From: Spongisporangium articulatum
GTDB taxonomy: Bacteria > Actinomycetota > Actinomycetes > Actinomycetales > Kineosporiaceae
Length of the DNA stretch: 64,000 nucleotides
Direction: 5' to 3'
Assembly (NCBI RefSeq): GCF_044465595.1
Contig: NZ_JBITLV010000008.1
Span: forward strand, 1-64,000
This document shows positions 39,611 through 48,157 of the stretch, one piece after another. Position numbers and translations under genes: made by a program. Within the stretch, counting starts at the first letter, position 1; each line of letters begins with the position of its first letter. Below the pieces are notes generated by a model. It was not told the origin of the DNA. It saw only the letters and a list, made by a program, of their open reading frames with translations, and did not search any database.

Positions 39611-41608
39611 CTACCGGTTCCGCACCAAATCGCCCCCTGCGAGAACCTTCGTCAGCTGATCGGCGGGCATCGGCCGGAAGTAGAGGAAGCCCTGGGCGCT
39701 GTCGCAGCCGAGCTGCGTGAGGACGTCGGCCTCGTGCTGCTGCTCGACGCCTTCGGCGACCACGTGCAGGCCGAGCGAGTGGCCGAGCTCGATGATCGAG
39801 GTCACCAGCACCTCGTCGGCGCCGGCCACGGCCTCCGGCCCGCCACCGGCCGCCGTCGTCCCGAGCCCGTTGACGAACGACCGGTCGATCTTCAGCTCGT
39901 CGACGCGCAGGTGGCGCAGGTACGACAGCGACGAGAAGCCGGTGCCGAAGTCGTCGATGGAGACACTGATGCCGAGCTGGTGCAGCTCGGTCAGGACGGC
40001 GATCGCGGCCACGGGGTCGGCGACGATGGCGTCCTCGGTGATCTCGATGCGCAGCAGGGACGCGGGGATCCCGTACGTGCCGAGCGTGGCGGCGACGAAG
40101 TCGACGAACTCGTCGCGCAGCAGGTTGCGCGGGGTGACATTGACGGCCACCGGCACCTGCCAGCCCCGGTCCCGCCAGGCGGCGGCCTGCCGGGCGGCGA
40201 CGTCGATCACCAGGCGCGTGAACCGTTCGGCGTGCTCCGTGGTCTGGGCCAGGGCGACGAACTCGGACGGCGGGAGCATGCCGCGCCGGGGGTGCGCCCA
40301 CCGGGCCAGGGCCTCGACGCCGATGATCCGCGCGTCGGGCAGCGAGACCTTCGGCTGGTAGTGCAGCAGGATCTGGTCCCGGGCGGCGAGCGCCTCCCGC
40401 AGGTCGTTCAGCACGTTGAGCCGCTCGCGGGCGTTCTCGTCGGTGGCCGGTTCGTAGAACGCGAGGGTCTCCCCCGCCGCCTTCGCCTGGTACATCGCGA
40501 CGTCCGCGTGCCGCAGCAGGCCCTCCGCGGCGGCCTCGGCGGACTTCTCGATCCCCTTCGCGTCCCGGCCGAGCCCGTGCGGGCCGGTGTACGTGGCGAC
40601 CCCGATGCTCACCCCGACGGAGACCGGAACCCCCGCCACCTCAACGGAACTCGTGGTCACGACGGCGATCTCCTGGGCCACGTTGCGCAGCTCGACCTCG
40701 TTGCGCGAGTGCAGCAGGACGGCGAACTCGTCACCGCCGAGGCGCACCAGCAGGGCATCCTTCGCACGCCGGGCCAGGGCGGCCGCGATCTCGGCCGACA
40801 GCACCTGCAGCAGCTCGTCACCGGCGGCGTGGCCGAGGGTGTCGTTGACCTCCTTGAACCGGTCGAGGTCCAGCAGCAGCACGGACAGCCGCTCGTCGGG
40901 CCGGGTCATGAGAGCGACGCGCATGGCGTTGGCGAGCGCCTCGCGGTTGGCCAGTCCGGTCAGCCCGTCGTGCGTGGCCCGGAAGTGGAGCTGGTCGATG
41001 AGGCGCTGCTGGTCCAGCCGGCCGGCCTCGGCGAGCCGCCAGGTGACGAGTGACCCGAGGCCGGCCAGCGTCACGAAGAAGGCGTGCACGCAGGCGAACC
41101 GCCACGGGTGCTCGGTCTGCATCATCGAGTGCCCGAAGACCGCGTGCGGCCACACGGTGCCGACGAGGCCGTGGTCGACCAGCACGATGCCGATCGCGAC
41201 GAGGAACGGCGTCCACGCCTCGTAGAGGGTCACGACCGGCAGCAGGACGAAGAAGTGGAAGTGCGCCTCAATGTACCCGCCGGACACGGAGACCAGGTAG
41301 GCGGCGCACGACATCAGGCCCGCGGAGGCCGCGGCGGAGGCGAACCCCCGGTTCAGCCCGACGCGACCGCCGCTGACCAGGTCGATGCGGGCCAGGGCCC
41401 AGAGGACGGCGGTGAGGGACAGCGGCGCGACGTCAGTCGGGCTCGTCCCCAGGTAGAGCGACCACAGCGCCAGGACGGGCAGGTGCAGGAGCAGGACGTT
41501 CGTGACCCAGCCGTGGCGCTGCCGCCACACGGACTCGGGCAGGGCGACGCCGCGCGGGATGAGGATGCTCCGCAGGAAGGTGAACCTGGGCAGCGTCGGA
41601 CGCGGCAC
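39611..41608 (-). CDS. Membrane GGDEF-EAL c-di-GMP enzyme
   Basis: 665 residues. Six membrane helices (about 35-205) include the sensor-like motif GGYIEAHFHFFVLLPVVTLY, seen in other bacterial signalling membrane domains. The GGDEF domain (about 215-395) has RLGGDEFAVLL, the intact diguanylate cyclase signature. The EAL domain (about 410-655) has GVEALARWAHP, NVTPRNLL, EITEDAI, DDFGTGFSSLSYL, KIDRSFV and EGVE, so the phosphodiesterase residues are also present. Both activities are possible, and the balance is presumably set by the membrane sensor or a partner. The start (GTG 41606-41608) has GGGAGA directly abutting, so it is provisional. The location between two exopolysaccharide clusters suggests control of polymer production. 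Confidence 0.93.
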   Translation of the reverse strand: MPRPTLPRFTFLRSILIPRGVALPESVWRQRHGWVTNVLLLHLPVLALWSLYLGTSPTDVAPLSLTAVLWALARIDLVSGGRVGLNRGFASAAASAGLMSCAAYLVSVSGGYIEAHFHFFVLLPVVTLYEAWTPFLVAIGIVLVDHGLVGTVWPHAVFGHSMMQTEHPWRFACVHAFFVTLAGLGSLVTWRLAEAGRLDQQRLIDQLHFRATHDGLTGLANREALANAMRVALMTRPDERLSVLLLDLDRFKEVNDTLGHAAGDELLQVLSAEIAAALARRAKDALLVRLGGDEFAVLLHSRNEVELRNVAQEIAVVTTSSVEVAGVPVSVGVSIGVATYTGPHGLGRDAKGIEKSAEAAAEGLLRHADVAMYQAKAAGETLAFYEPATDENARERLNVLNDLREALAARDQILLHYQPKVSLPDARIIGVEALARWAHPRRGMLPPSEFVALAQTTEHAERFTRLVIDVAARQAAAWRDRGWQVPVAVNVTPRNLLRDEFVDFVAATLGTYGIPASLLRIEITEDAIVADPVAAIAVLTELHQLGISVSIDDFGTGFSSLSYLRHLRVDELKIDRSFVNGLGTTAAGGGPEAVAGADEVLVTSIIELGHSLGLHVVAEGVEQQHEADVLTQLGCDSAQGFLYFRPMPADQLTKVLAGGDLVRNR

Positions 41609-41657
41609 TCTCCCTTGTCGGGCGATGAGGCCCCCCGCCTGAGCCCCGGCAACACAT

Positions 41658-42138
41658 TCAACGTGTGGGCAGGAGGTACCGCGCGCCCCGCACCAGCAGG
41701 GCCGGGACGACGACCGCCGCCGTGAAGAGGTCGCCCTGGGTGACGCCGTGGGTCGGGTCGAGCTCCAGCAGCACGCGCCCCTCCAGGGGCGAGTTGACCA
41801 GGAGCCAGAGCACGGACGCCCCGGCCAGGGCGAGGAGGGAGACGGCCCGCCGGCTGAGCGCCGTCCACACCCCGCTGACCACGAGCGCGTACAGCCCGAG
41901 GGCCGCGAGTTCGGGGGAACCCGCGTTGTGCAGCTCTCTCAGGCCGGTCAGCACCGTGGCGGCCTCACCCGGCCCGGACGTCGGGCCCGTGCAGGGCCAC
42001 GAACACCCCGAAGGCCACGCAGGCCAGCGAGACGACCACGACGGCGACCCGGAAGAGCAGGGCCGACCCCGTGAGGTCCTCCGAACCCCCCAGGCGCCGC
42101 CGCAGTCGGCGGCGGAATCGGGCATACCGCTGATTCAT
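41658..42138 (-). pseudogene. Four-helix membrane protein gene with probable one-base frameshift
   Basis: From ATG 42136-42138 one frame reads MNQRYARFRRRLRRRLGGSE, then a membrane helix (LLFRVAVVVVSLACVAFGVF) up to LHGPDV, and stops near 41961. A second frame continues without interruption from GPGEAATVLTGLRELHNAGS, through three more membrane helices, to 41658. Removing one C in the run around 41977-41980 joins both into a single protein of about 159 residues with four helices. Either the gene is a recent pseudogene or the base is a sequencing error. I do not recognise the family. The gene lies 49 bases before the GGDEF-EAL gene on the same strand. Confidence 0.6.
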
Positions 42139-42461
42139 TCTCCCGACCGTAGGTCAGCAACCTGTGTGTCGCGTGAATCGCTCGTAACAGAACCCTTTTG
42201 GGCGGTCCCGCACCGTGTCGGCGGTCACATCCCGGCGCCCCCGGGGCGCGAAAGGGGCGTACGGGACGGGGCGGGTTTCGACGCGCGGGTCGGCGGGTAG
42301 CCCATTAGCGTGACGAGCGGCCCGGTGCCAGACTGACGCTCGTTCGGGGGACGCGCACGGTCGCACAGAGCCCGTTGCCGGCGCGAACGGAGTCGCGTCG
42401 AGTCGTAGCTGCAGGGGAACACCGGAGGTCCGCCCCCTGCCGCCTCGAGCCGAGGAGCTCC
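42139..42461. promoter_or_regulatory. Upstream region of the second exopolysaccharide operon
   Basis: 323 bases without a gene. GTGAA-N6-GTAAC (42173-42188) resembles the GTNAC direct repeat upstream of 38145, sharing TCGTAACAG with it in opposite orientation. GCGCCCC-C-GGGGCGC (42235-42249) is a strong palindrome. The ribosome site GAGGAG (42452-42457) belongs to the gene starting at 42462. I cannot fix a promoter with confidence. Confidence 0.4.
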
Positions 42462-44027
42462 GTGGCGATCGCCGACCACCTCCGGGTCCTGCGCCGATAC
42501 TGGTGGATCCCCCTGCTGACCACGATCGCCTCGGTGGCCGCGGCCGCCTGGTACTCCTTCACGGTCACCCCCACGTACACGGCGAGCACCCAGCTGTTCG
42601 TGGCCACCGCCCTGGACGACTCCAGCGCCGGCGACCTTTCCCAGGGGTCGACGTTCGTCCAGCAGCGGGTGAAGTCGTACGCCGACATCGTCACCAGCGA
42701 GCAGGTCATGCTGCAGGTCCGCGCCGCCCTCGGTCTGGACGAGAGCACGGCCCACCTGGCCGGCCGGATCGACGCCGAGACCCCGCTCGACACGGTGCTT
42801 CTCACGATCAGCGCGATGGACTCGTCCCCGCAGCAGGCGGCGGCCGTGGCGAACGCGACGGCCTCGGCCTTCGGGCAGTTCGTCACGCAGCTGGAGACCC
42901 CTCAGGGGGCGACGGAGTCCCCGGTGACGGTGCAGACGACGCGCCCCGCGACCGCGCCGGTGGCGCCGACCTCACCGCGGATCCCGCTGAACCTGGCCCT
43001 CGGCCTCCTGGCCGGACTGGCGCTGGGGGTCGGGTCGGCCGTGCTGCGGGACCGGACGAACTCGCACGTCGAGTCGGCGGCTGACGTGGAGGAGGTGACC
43101 GGCGCCGTCCCCCTCGGCCTCGTCCCGCACGACCGGACCGCGACGCGCCGCCCGCTCGTCGACCTCGCCGAGCAGAGTGGCCGGGCCGAGGCCTACCGGG
43201 GCCTGCGCACCAACCTGCTGTTCACCGGCGTCGACCGGCCGGCCACCTCGATCGTCGTCACCTCCCCCCTCCCGGGCGACGGGAAGTCCACCACCGCAGC
43301 GAATCTCGCGCTGACCCTGGCGATGAGCGGCGCCCGGGTGGCGCTGGTCGAGGCCGACCTGCGCAAGCCCGCGGTGAGCCGGTACCTGGGCCTGAGCCAC
43401 GCCGTGGGGCTGACCAACGTGCTGGCCGGGCAGCACGAGCTGCGCGACGTGATGGCCGTGCACACCGGGCCCGACGGCCGGGAGCTGATCGCCGTCCTGC
43501 CGTCGGGGCCGACCCCGCCCAACCCCTCGGAGCTGCTCGGCTCGGCGCAGATGGCGAAGCTGCTGGCGATGCTGACCAACCACTACGACTACGTGGTCAT
43601 CGACGCGCCGCCGCTGCTGCCGGTCACCGACGCCGCGGTGCTCGGCTCGACCGTCGACGGCGTCGTGATGGTCGCCAGGCACCGGGTCACCGGCCGGGAC
43701 CAGCTCGCGCAGGCGCACCGGGCCCTGACCGCACTGAACGCGCGGGTGCTCGGCACGGTGCTCAACGGCGTGCCCGCCAAGGGGGCCGGGGGTTACCAGG
43801 GGTACGGCTACGGAGCCTCGGCACGGGGCTCGGCACCGACGCCGATCGAACCACCCACCCTGGGTCGCCCCTCCATCCTGGTCCCCGACCAGGCGCTCGC
43901 CCGCGTGCCCGAACAGCGAGGCGCGATCGATCTCACCGCGCACAGGCCCGGCGTGTCCGACGGCGTACGCCGCCGAGGTACGGGTGCGAAACACGTAACT
44001 GGTGATGCGGACACCTACACCGTGTAG
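42462..44027 (+). CDS. Wzz-BY-kinase fusion, polysaccharide co-polymerase (copy 2)
   Basis: 521 residues from GTG 42462, with GAGGAG 4 bases upstream. Same architecture as the protein at 27168: HLRVLRRYWWIPLLTTIASV opening helix, a second helix after SPRIPLNLALGLLAGLALGV, Walker A TSPLPGDGKSTTAANLA near 272, Walker A' VALVEADLRKP, Walker B DYVVIDAPPLLPVTDA. The tail has GYQGYGYGASARG with clustered Tyr for autophosphorylation, then a Pro-rich end. The two copies share long identical blocks, so one arose by duplication, and cross-talk between the two polymer pathways is possible. It heads the operon with transferase copy 2. Confidence 0.93.
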   Translation: MAIADHLRVLRRYWWIPLLTTIASVAAAAWYSFTVTPTYTASTQLFVATALDDSSAGDLSQGSTFVQQRVKSYADIVTSEQVMLQVRAALGLDESTAHLAGRIDAETPLDTVLLTISAMDSSPQQAAAVANATASAFGQFVTQLETPQGATESPVTVQTTRPATAPVAPTSPRIPLNLALGLLAGLALGVGSAVLRDRTNSHVESAADVEEVTGAVPLGLVPHDRTATRRPLVDLAEQSGRAEAYRGLRTNLLFTGVDRPATSIVVTSPLPGDGKSTTAANLALTLAMSGARVALVEADLRKPAVSRYLGLSHAVGLTNVLAGQHELRDVMAVHTGPDGRELIAVLPSGPTPPNPSELLGSAQMAKLLAMLTNHYDYVVIDAPPLLPVTDAAVLGSTVDGVVMVARHRVTGRDQLAQAHRALTALNARVLGTVLNGVPAKGAGGYQGYGYGASARGSAPTPIEPPTLGRPSILVPDQALARVPEQRGAIDLTAHRPGVSDGVRRRGTGAKHVTGDADTYTV

Positions 44028-44158
44028 GGGGTGTCGGGGATCAGCGGAACGGATGGATTTCCGGATCGGTGATCAAAGGTGTTTCAGCGCAGAGCGTTTC
44101 ACCGATGCCCCGGATAGCTTCGTGTCCTGCCCGCCCTCGGAGGAGGAATCCAGAGCCG

Positions 44159-45718
44159 ATGACGCAGACCACCGATGCGTCCTCCACGGCGCCGCTGCCC
44201 GTCCAGCGCTCGCTCAGCGTCTCCACCGTCCCGGCCCCGCCGGGCCACGGGGCACCGCCGTCCCGGGACACACGGCCGCCGTCCCGGCGCGACCTGTCGC
44301 CGGGACGGCCCGACGACTCGGCCGCCCGGCTGCTCACCCGCTACCGGACCGCGCTGCTCGGCGGCGACGCCCTGATCGTGGCGGTCGCCGTGAGCGCCGC
44401 GGTCTGGCTGCGTTTCGACGACTACGCGGCGCAGTCCGGGTATCGCATCGCCCCACTCCTGGCCCCCCTGCTGTGGCTGGGACTGCTCGCGGCCAACCGG
44501 ACGTACGAGACCCGGTTCCTGGCCTCCGGTTCGCAGGAGACCGAGCGCGTGGTGCGGGCCGGGCTGGCGTCGTTCATGCTCGTCGCCGTCACGTCGTACT
44601 CGTTCGCGGGCAACATCTCCCGCTCGATCGTGCTGTTCGCGATCCCGTGCACGATGGCGGGCTCGCTGCTGCTGCGCTGGGTGCTGCGGCGCGGCGTCCA
44701 CCGGGCCCGCGCGGCCGGGCGCGGCGTGCACCGGACCGTCGTCGTCGGGCGGCACGACGCGGCGCACCACCTGATCGCGATGCTGCGTTCGGCGTCGTTC
44801 CGGGGGCTCTCTCCGGTGGCCGCCTGCGTGCCCCCGACCGAGGGGCTGACCGCGGGGGCGGTGGACGGCGTGCCCGTGCTCGGCTCCCCCGGCGAGGTGC
44901 TGGACGTCGTCGAGCGCACCGGCGCGCACACCGTCGCCATCGTGTCCCACCCCGACCTGGCCGGGCACCAGCTGCGCCGGCTGTCGTGGGCGTTGGAGGA
45001 GCGGGGCGTGGACCTGCTCGTCTCCCCCGGGATCATGGAGGTGGCCGGGCCGCGGCTGTCGATCCGGCCGGTGGCCGGGCTGTCGTTGCTGCACCTGGAG
45101 AAGCCGGCCGCCCACGGCGGGAAGATGCTCCTGAAGGCCACTCTGGACCGGGTTTTCGGGACCGCCCTGCTGGTGTTCCTGGCCCCCGTGCTGGTGGGCC
45201 TGGCGCTCGCGGTGCGGCTGTCGTCGTCCGGGCCGGCGTTCTTCCGGCAGACCCGGGTGGGCGCCGACGGGCGCGAGTTCACGATCGTCAAGTTCCGCAC
45301 GATGGTGGTGGACGCGGAGGCGCACCTGGCCCGGTTGGCCCACCTGTCCGACGGCAACGGGATCCTGTTCAAGATGCGCGCCGACCCGCGGGTCACGCGC
45401 GTCGGCGCGTTCCTGCGGCGCTACTCGCTCGACGAGCTGCCGCAGCTGATCAACGTGGCCCGCGGCGAGATGTCGCTGGTCGGCCCGCGCCCGCCGCTGC
45501 CCTCGGAGGTCGCCACCTACGACGGGGACGCCACGCGCCGGCTGCGGGTGCGACCCGGCATGACCGGGCTGTGGCAGGTGTCCGGGCGTTCCGACCTGTC
45601 GTGGGAAGAGGCGCTGCGGCTCGACCTGCGCTACGTCGACAACTGGTCGATCGGGATGGACCTCGTGATCCTGTGGCGCACCGTGCGGGCCGTGTTCGTG
45701 GGGTCCGGCGCCTACTGA
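44159..45718 (+). CDS. Polyprenyl-phosphate sugar-1-phosphate transferase (copy 2)
   Basis: 519 residues from ATG 44159; AGGAGG lies 12 bases upstream. Compared with copy 1 it has a longer Pro-rich N-terminus (about 60 residues), then the same membrane block (LAANRTYETRFLASGSQETE) and the same catalytic domain: FFRQTRVGADGREF, VKFRTMVVDAE, LDELPQLINVARGEMSLVGP, PGMTGLWQVSGRSDLSWEEA. It initiates repeat-unit synthesis on undecaprenyl phosphate. The catalytic domains of both copies are so alike that they may use the same sugar nucleotide, which would make them partly redundant or differentially expressed isoenzymes. Confidence 0.93.
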   Translation: MTQTTDASSTAPLPVQRSLSVSTVPAPPGHGAPPSRDTRPPSRRDLSPGRPDDSAARLLTRYRTALLGGDALIVAVAVSAAVWLRFDDYAAQSGYRIAPLLAPLLWLGLLAANRTYETRFLASGSQETERVVRAGLASFMLVAVTSYSFAGNISRSIVLFAIPCTMAGSLLLRWVLRRGVHRARAAGRGVHRTVVVGRHDAAHHLIAMLRSASFRGLSPVAACVPPTEGLTAGAVDGVPVLGSPGEVLDVVERTGAHTVAIVSHPDLAGHQLRRLSWALEERGVDLLVSPGIMEVAGPRLSIRPVAGLSLLHLEKPAAHGGKMLLKATLDRVFGTALLVFLAPVLVGLALAVRLSSSGPAFFRQTRVGADGREFTIVKFRTMVVDAEAHLARLAHLSDGNGILFKMRADPRVTRVGAFLRRYSLDELPQLINVARGEMSLVGPRPPLPSEVATYDGDATRRLRVRPGMTGLWQVSGRSDLSWEEALRLDLRYVDNWSIGMDLVILWRTVRAVFVGSGAY

Positions 45719-45742
45719 GGCAAACCACTTCACGCAGTCGGA

Positions 45743-45758
45743 TCACTGCATATAGTGA
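45743..45758 (+). promoter_or_regulatory. Inverted repeat over a possible -10 box
   Basis: TCACT-GCATAT-AGTGA, a 5-bp-arm inverted repeat in an A/T-rich island 75 bases before the family 2 glycosyltransferase start. TATAGT (45751-45756) would make a good -10, with CTTCAC (45728-45733) 17 bp upstream as a weak -35. This suggests an internal, possibly repressible promoter for the genes from 45834 on. Confidence 0.4.
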
Positions 45759-45833
45759 CAACCACATGGAGTGGCGATTTGATTACTCCTTGCTTATGAC
45801 GTGATCAAGCCGACCCCTCATCGGAGGCCCGGG

Positions 45834-46823
45834 ATGACCGAAGCCGAGACGGACTCGCGACCTCCCACGCTCCAGGTACGGCCGGACGTCGTACAGCCGG
45901 ACGTCGCGCCGACGGTCACGCACACCGCCGCGCCCTCGGTTCTGCCCGACGCCCCGCCCGCCCCGCGGCCGGGGCGCGGCGCCCGGCCGCGCGCGTCGTT
46001 CTCCGTGGTCATCCCCGCCCATGACGAGGAGAGGACCATCGGTCGCTGCCTCGACTTCGCCGCCGAGCTGGAACCGGGCGAGGCCGAGATCGTCGTGGTC
46101 GCCAACGGGTGCACCGATGAGACGGCGACGGTGGCCGCCTCGGTGCCGGGGGTGCGGGTGATCCTGTTGGACGCGGCCGGCAAGACCGACGCGCTCAACG
46201 CCGGGGACGCCGTCAGCGCCGCCTACCCGAGGGTGTACCTGGACGCCGACATCGCCGTCAGCGCCGACACCCTGCGGCGCATGCGCGACGCGCTCTCGGC
46301 CGGGACCCCGCGGATCTGCGCGCCGACCATCCGGTTCGCGACCGACGGGCGGCCGTGGAGCGTGCGCGCCTTCTACCGGATCTACGAACAGCTGCCGTAC
46401 GTGCGCTGCGGACTGGTCGGGCTGGGCATCTACGGCATCTCGGCGGAGGGGCGCCGGCGCTTCGACGGGTTCCCGCGGATCACCGCCGACGACCTGTACG
46501 TGCAGCGCATGTTCACGGCCGATGAGCGGACGGTGCTGGACGACGCGGAGTTCGTCGTCCAGACCCCACGCACGCTGCGGGCGCTGCTGCGGGTGCGCAC
46601 CCGGACCGCCGTGGGCAACGCCGAGCTGGCGGGCGTGCCCGGCGCGTCGGCCGACTTCGGGCGCACGGGCGGCGGGACGACGCGGGCGCTGGTGGGACTG
46701 GTCGCCCGCCACCCCGGACTCCTGCCGGCCGGGCTGGTCTACGCGGGCGTGACCGCCGTGTCCCGGATGCGCGCGAGACTGCGGAGAAATCACCAATGGC
46801 ATCGCGACACCAGCACCCGTTGA
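45834..46823 (+). CDS. Glycosyltransferase family 2
   Basis: 329 residues from ATG 45834, with GGAGG 6 bases upstream. After a disordered N-terminus of about 50 residues, the GT-A fold begins: FSVVIPAHDEERTIGRCLDF, EIVVVANGCTDETATVAASV, KTDALNAGDAV, and the metal-binding DxD as VYLDADIAVS. Further on, GLVGLGIYGISAEGRRRFDG and ITADDLYVQRMF give the acceptor-side Asp. An inverting transferase acting on polysaccharide intermediates in the cytoplasm. Its 3' end overlaps the next gene by 28 bases. Confidence 0.9.
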   Translation: MTEAETDSRPPTLQVRPDVVQPDVAPTVTHTAAPSVLPDAPPAPRPGRGARPRASFSVVIPAHDEERTIGRCLDFAAELEPGEAEIVVVANGCTDETATVAASVPGVRVILLDAAGKTDALNAGDAVSAAYPRVYLDADIAVSADTLRRMRDALSAGTPRICAPTIRFATDGRPWSVRAFYRIYEQLPYVRCGLVGLGIYGISAEGRRRFDGFPRITADDLYVQRMFTADERTVLDDAEFVVQTPRTLRALLRVRTRTAVGNAELAGVPGASADFGRTGGGTTRALVGLVARHPGLLPAGLVYAGVTAVSRMRARLRRNHQWHRDTSTR

Positions 46824-48157
46824 CTACTCTTCGTCGTATGGCCTCGCACACTGAGTTACCAACGGTGTCCGAGTGGCCCCGGCTCATCGCCGTGACGGAC
46901 GAGCCGCCCGAGGCGGGTGGGCACCCCGCGCTCCCGCCCATCGCCTACCTGGTCAGCCAGTACCCGAAGCTGTCGCACGAGTTCGTGGCCCGCGAGATCC
47001 GGGGCCTGCGCGCCCTCGGGGTCGAGGTGCACACCTTCTCCGTCCGGCCCGCACCCGACGACGAGGTGCGCACGCAGCGCGACGCGGCCGAGCGCGACGC
47101 GACCCACGCCCTGCAGGACGACCGCAGCGGCGTCGTCCGGGCCCTGCTGCACCTGGCCCGCCGGCACCCGATCGCGCTGCTGCTCACCCTGGTCCAGGCC
47201 CTGCGGACCGGGCCGGCCACGGCGCGGGCCCGGCTGTGGCAGGTCTTCTACCTGGCCGAGGCGGCGCTGCTGGTCCGGCACCTGCGGGCCGAGGGCCTGC
47301 GACACGTGCACGTGCACCTGGCCAACAACGGGGCCGACATCGCCCGGCTGGCAACCGCTCTGGCGAACCGGATCGAACCGCGCCGGTTCACCTGGTCGAT
47401 GGCCGTGCACGGGCCGACGGAGTTCGCCGACGTGATGGGCAGCGACCTGGCCGCCAAGGTGCGGGCGGCCGACTTCGTGACCTGCATCAGCGACTTCTGC
47501 CGTTCGCAGCTGATGGGCCTCGTCGAACCCGAGCACTGGCCGAAGCTGCACGTCGTCCCGATGAGCGTCGAACCGGGGCGCTACGCGCCCGTGGCGCGGG
47601 AGGGCGGACGCCGGCCCGCGCGGGTCCTGTTCGTCGGGCGACTGGTGCCCGAGAAGGGACCGATGGTGCTGCTCGACGCCTTGGCCCGGCTGGCCGTGAC
47701 GGCCCCCGGCAGCGTCGAGGCCCGGATCGTCGGGGCCGGGCCGCTGGCCGCGGACCTCGCGGCGCGGGTGCGGGCGCTGGGGCTGCACGACGTGCAGTTG
47801 CTGGGCGCGCTCGGCCAGGACGACCTGCCCGACCAGTACGCGTGGGCCGACGTGTTCTGCCTGCCGTCGTTCGCGGAGGGATTGCCGGTCGTGCTGATGG
47901 AGGCGATGGCCACCGGGCTGCCGGTGGTGACCACCCCGATCGCCGGGATCCCGGAACTGGTGACCGACGGCGTCCACGGGCTGCTCGTACCCCCCGGGCG
48001 GCCCGACGCCCTCGTCACGGCGCTGGCCGCGCTCGCCGGTGACCCCGACCGGCGCCGGCGCCTGGGCCGGCGCGGCGCGCAGGCCGTCGCGCAGCAGCAC
48101 GACGCGGCCCGCAACGCCGCGCTCCTGCTCGACGTGTTCGCCCATGGGCTGCCGTGA
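46796..48157 (+). CDS. Glycosyltransferase family 4 (colanic-acid-type)
   Basis: 453 residues from ATG 46796 (GGAGA 9 bases upstream; a later ATG at 46838 has no ribosome site). IAYLVSQYPKLSHEFVAREI at the N-terminus is the signature opening of WcaL/AmsK-type enzymes. The donor domain has RVLFVGRLVPEKGPMVLLDA and PSFAEGLPVVLMEAMATGLP, with the EX7E Glu pair. A retaining transferase that completes the repeat unit. It overlaps both neighbours, with the stop within the next GTG start. Confidence 0.9.
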   Translation: MASRHQHPLTTLRRMASHTELPTVSEWPRLIAVTDEPPEAGGHPALPPIAYLVSQYPKLSHEFVAREIRGLRALGVEVHTFSVRPAPDDEVRTQRDAAERDATHALQDDRSGVVRALLHLARRHPIALLLTLVQALRTGPATARARLWQVFYLAEAALLVRHLRAEGLRHVHVHLANNGADIARLATALANRIEPRRFTWSMAVHGPTEFADVMGSDLAAKVRAADFVTCISDFCRSQLMGLVEPEHWPKLHVVPMSVEPGRYAPVAREGGRRPARVLFVGRLVPEKGPMVLLDALARLAVTAPGSVEARIVGAGPLAADLAARVRALGLHDVQLLGALGQDDLPDQYAWADVFCLPSFAEGLPVVLMEAMATGLPVVTTPIAGIPELVTDGVHGLLVPPGRPDALVTALAALAGDPDRRRRLGRRGAQAVAQQHDAARNAALLLDVFAHGLP

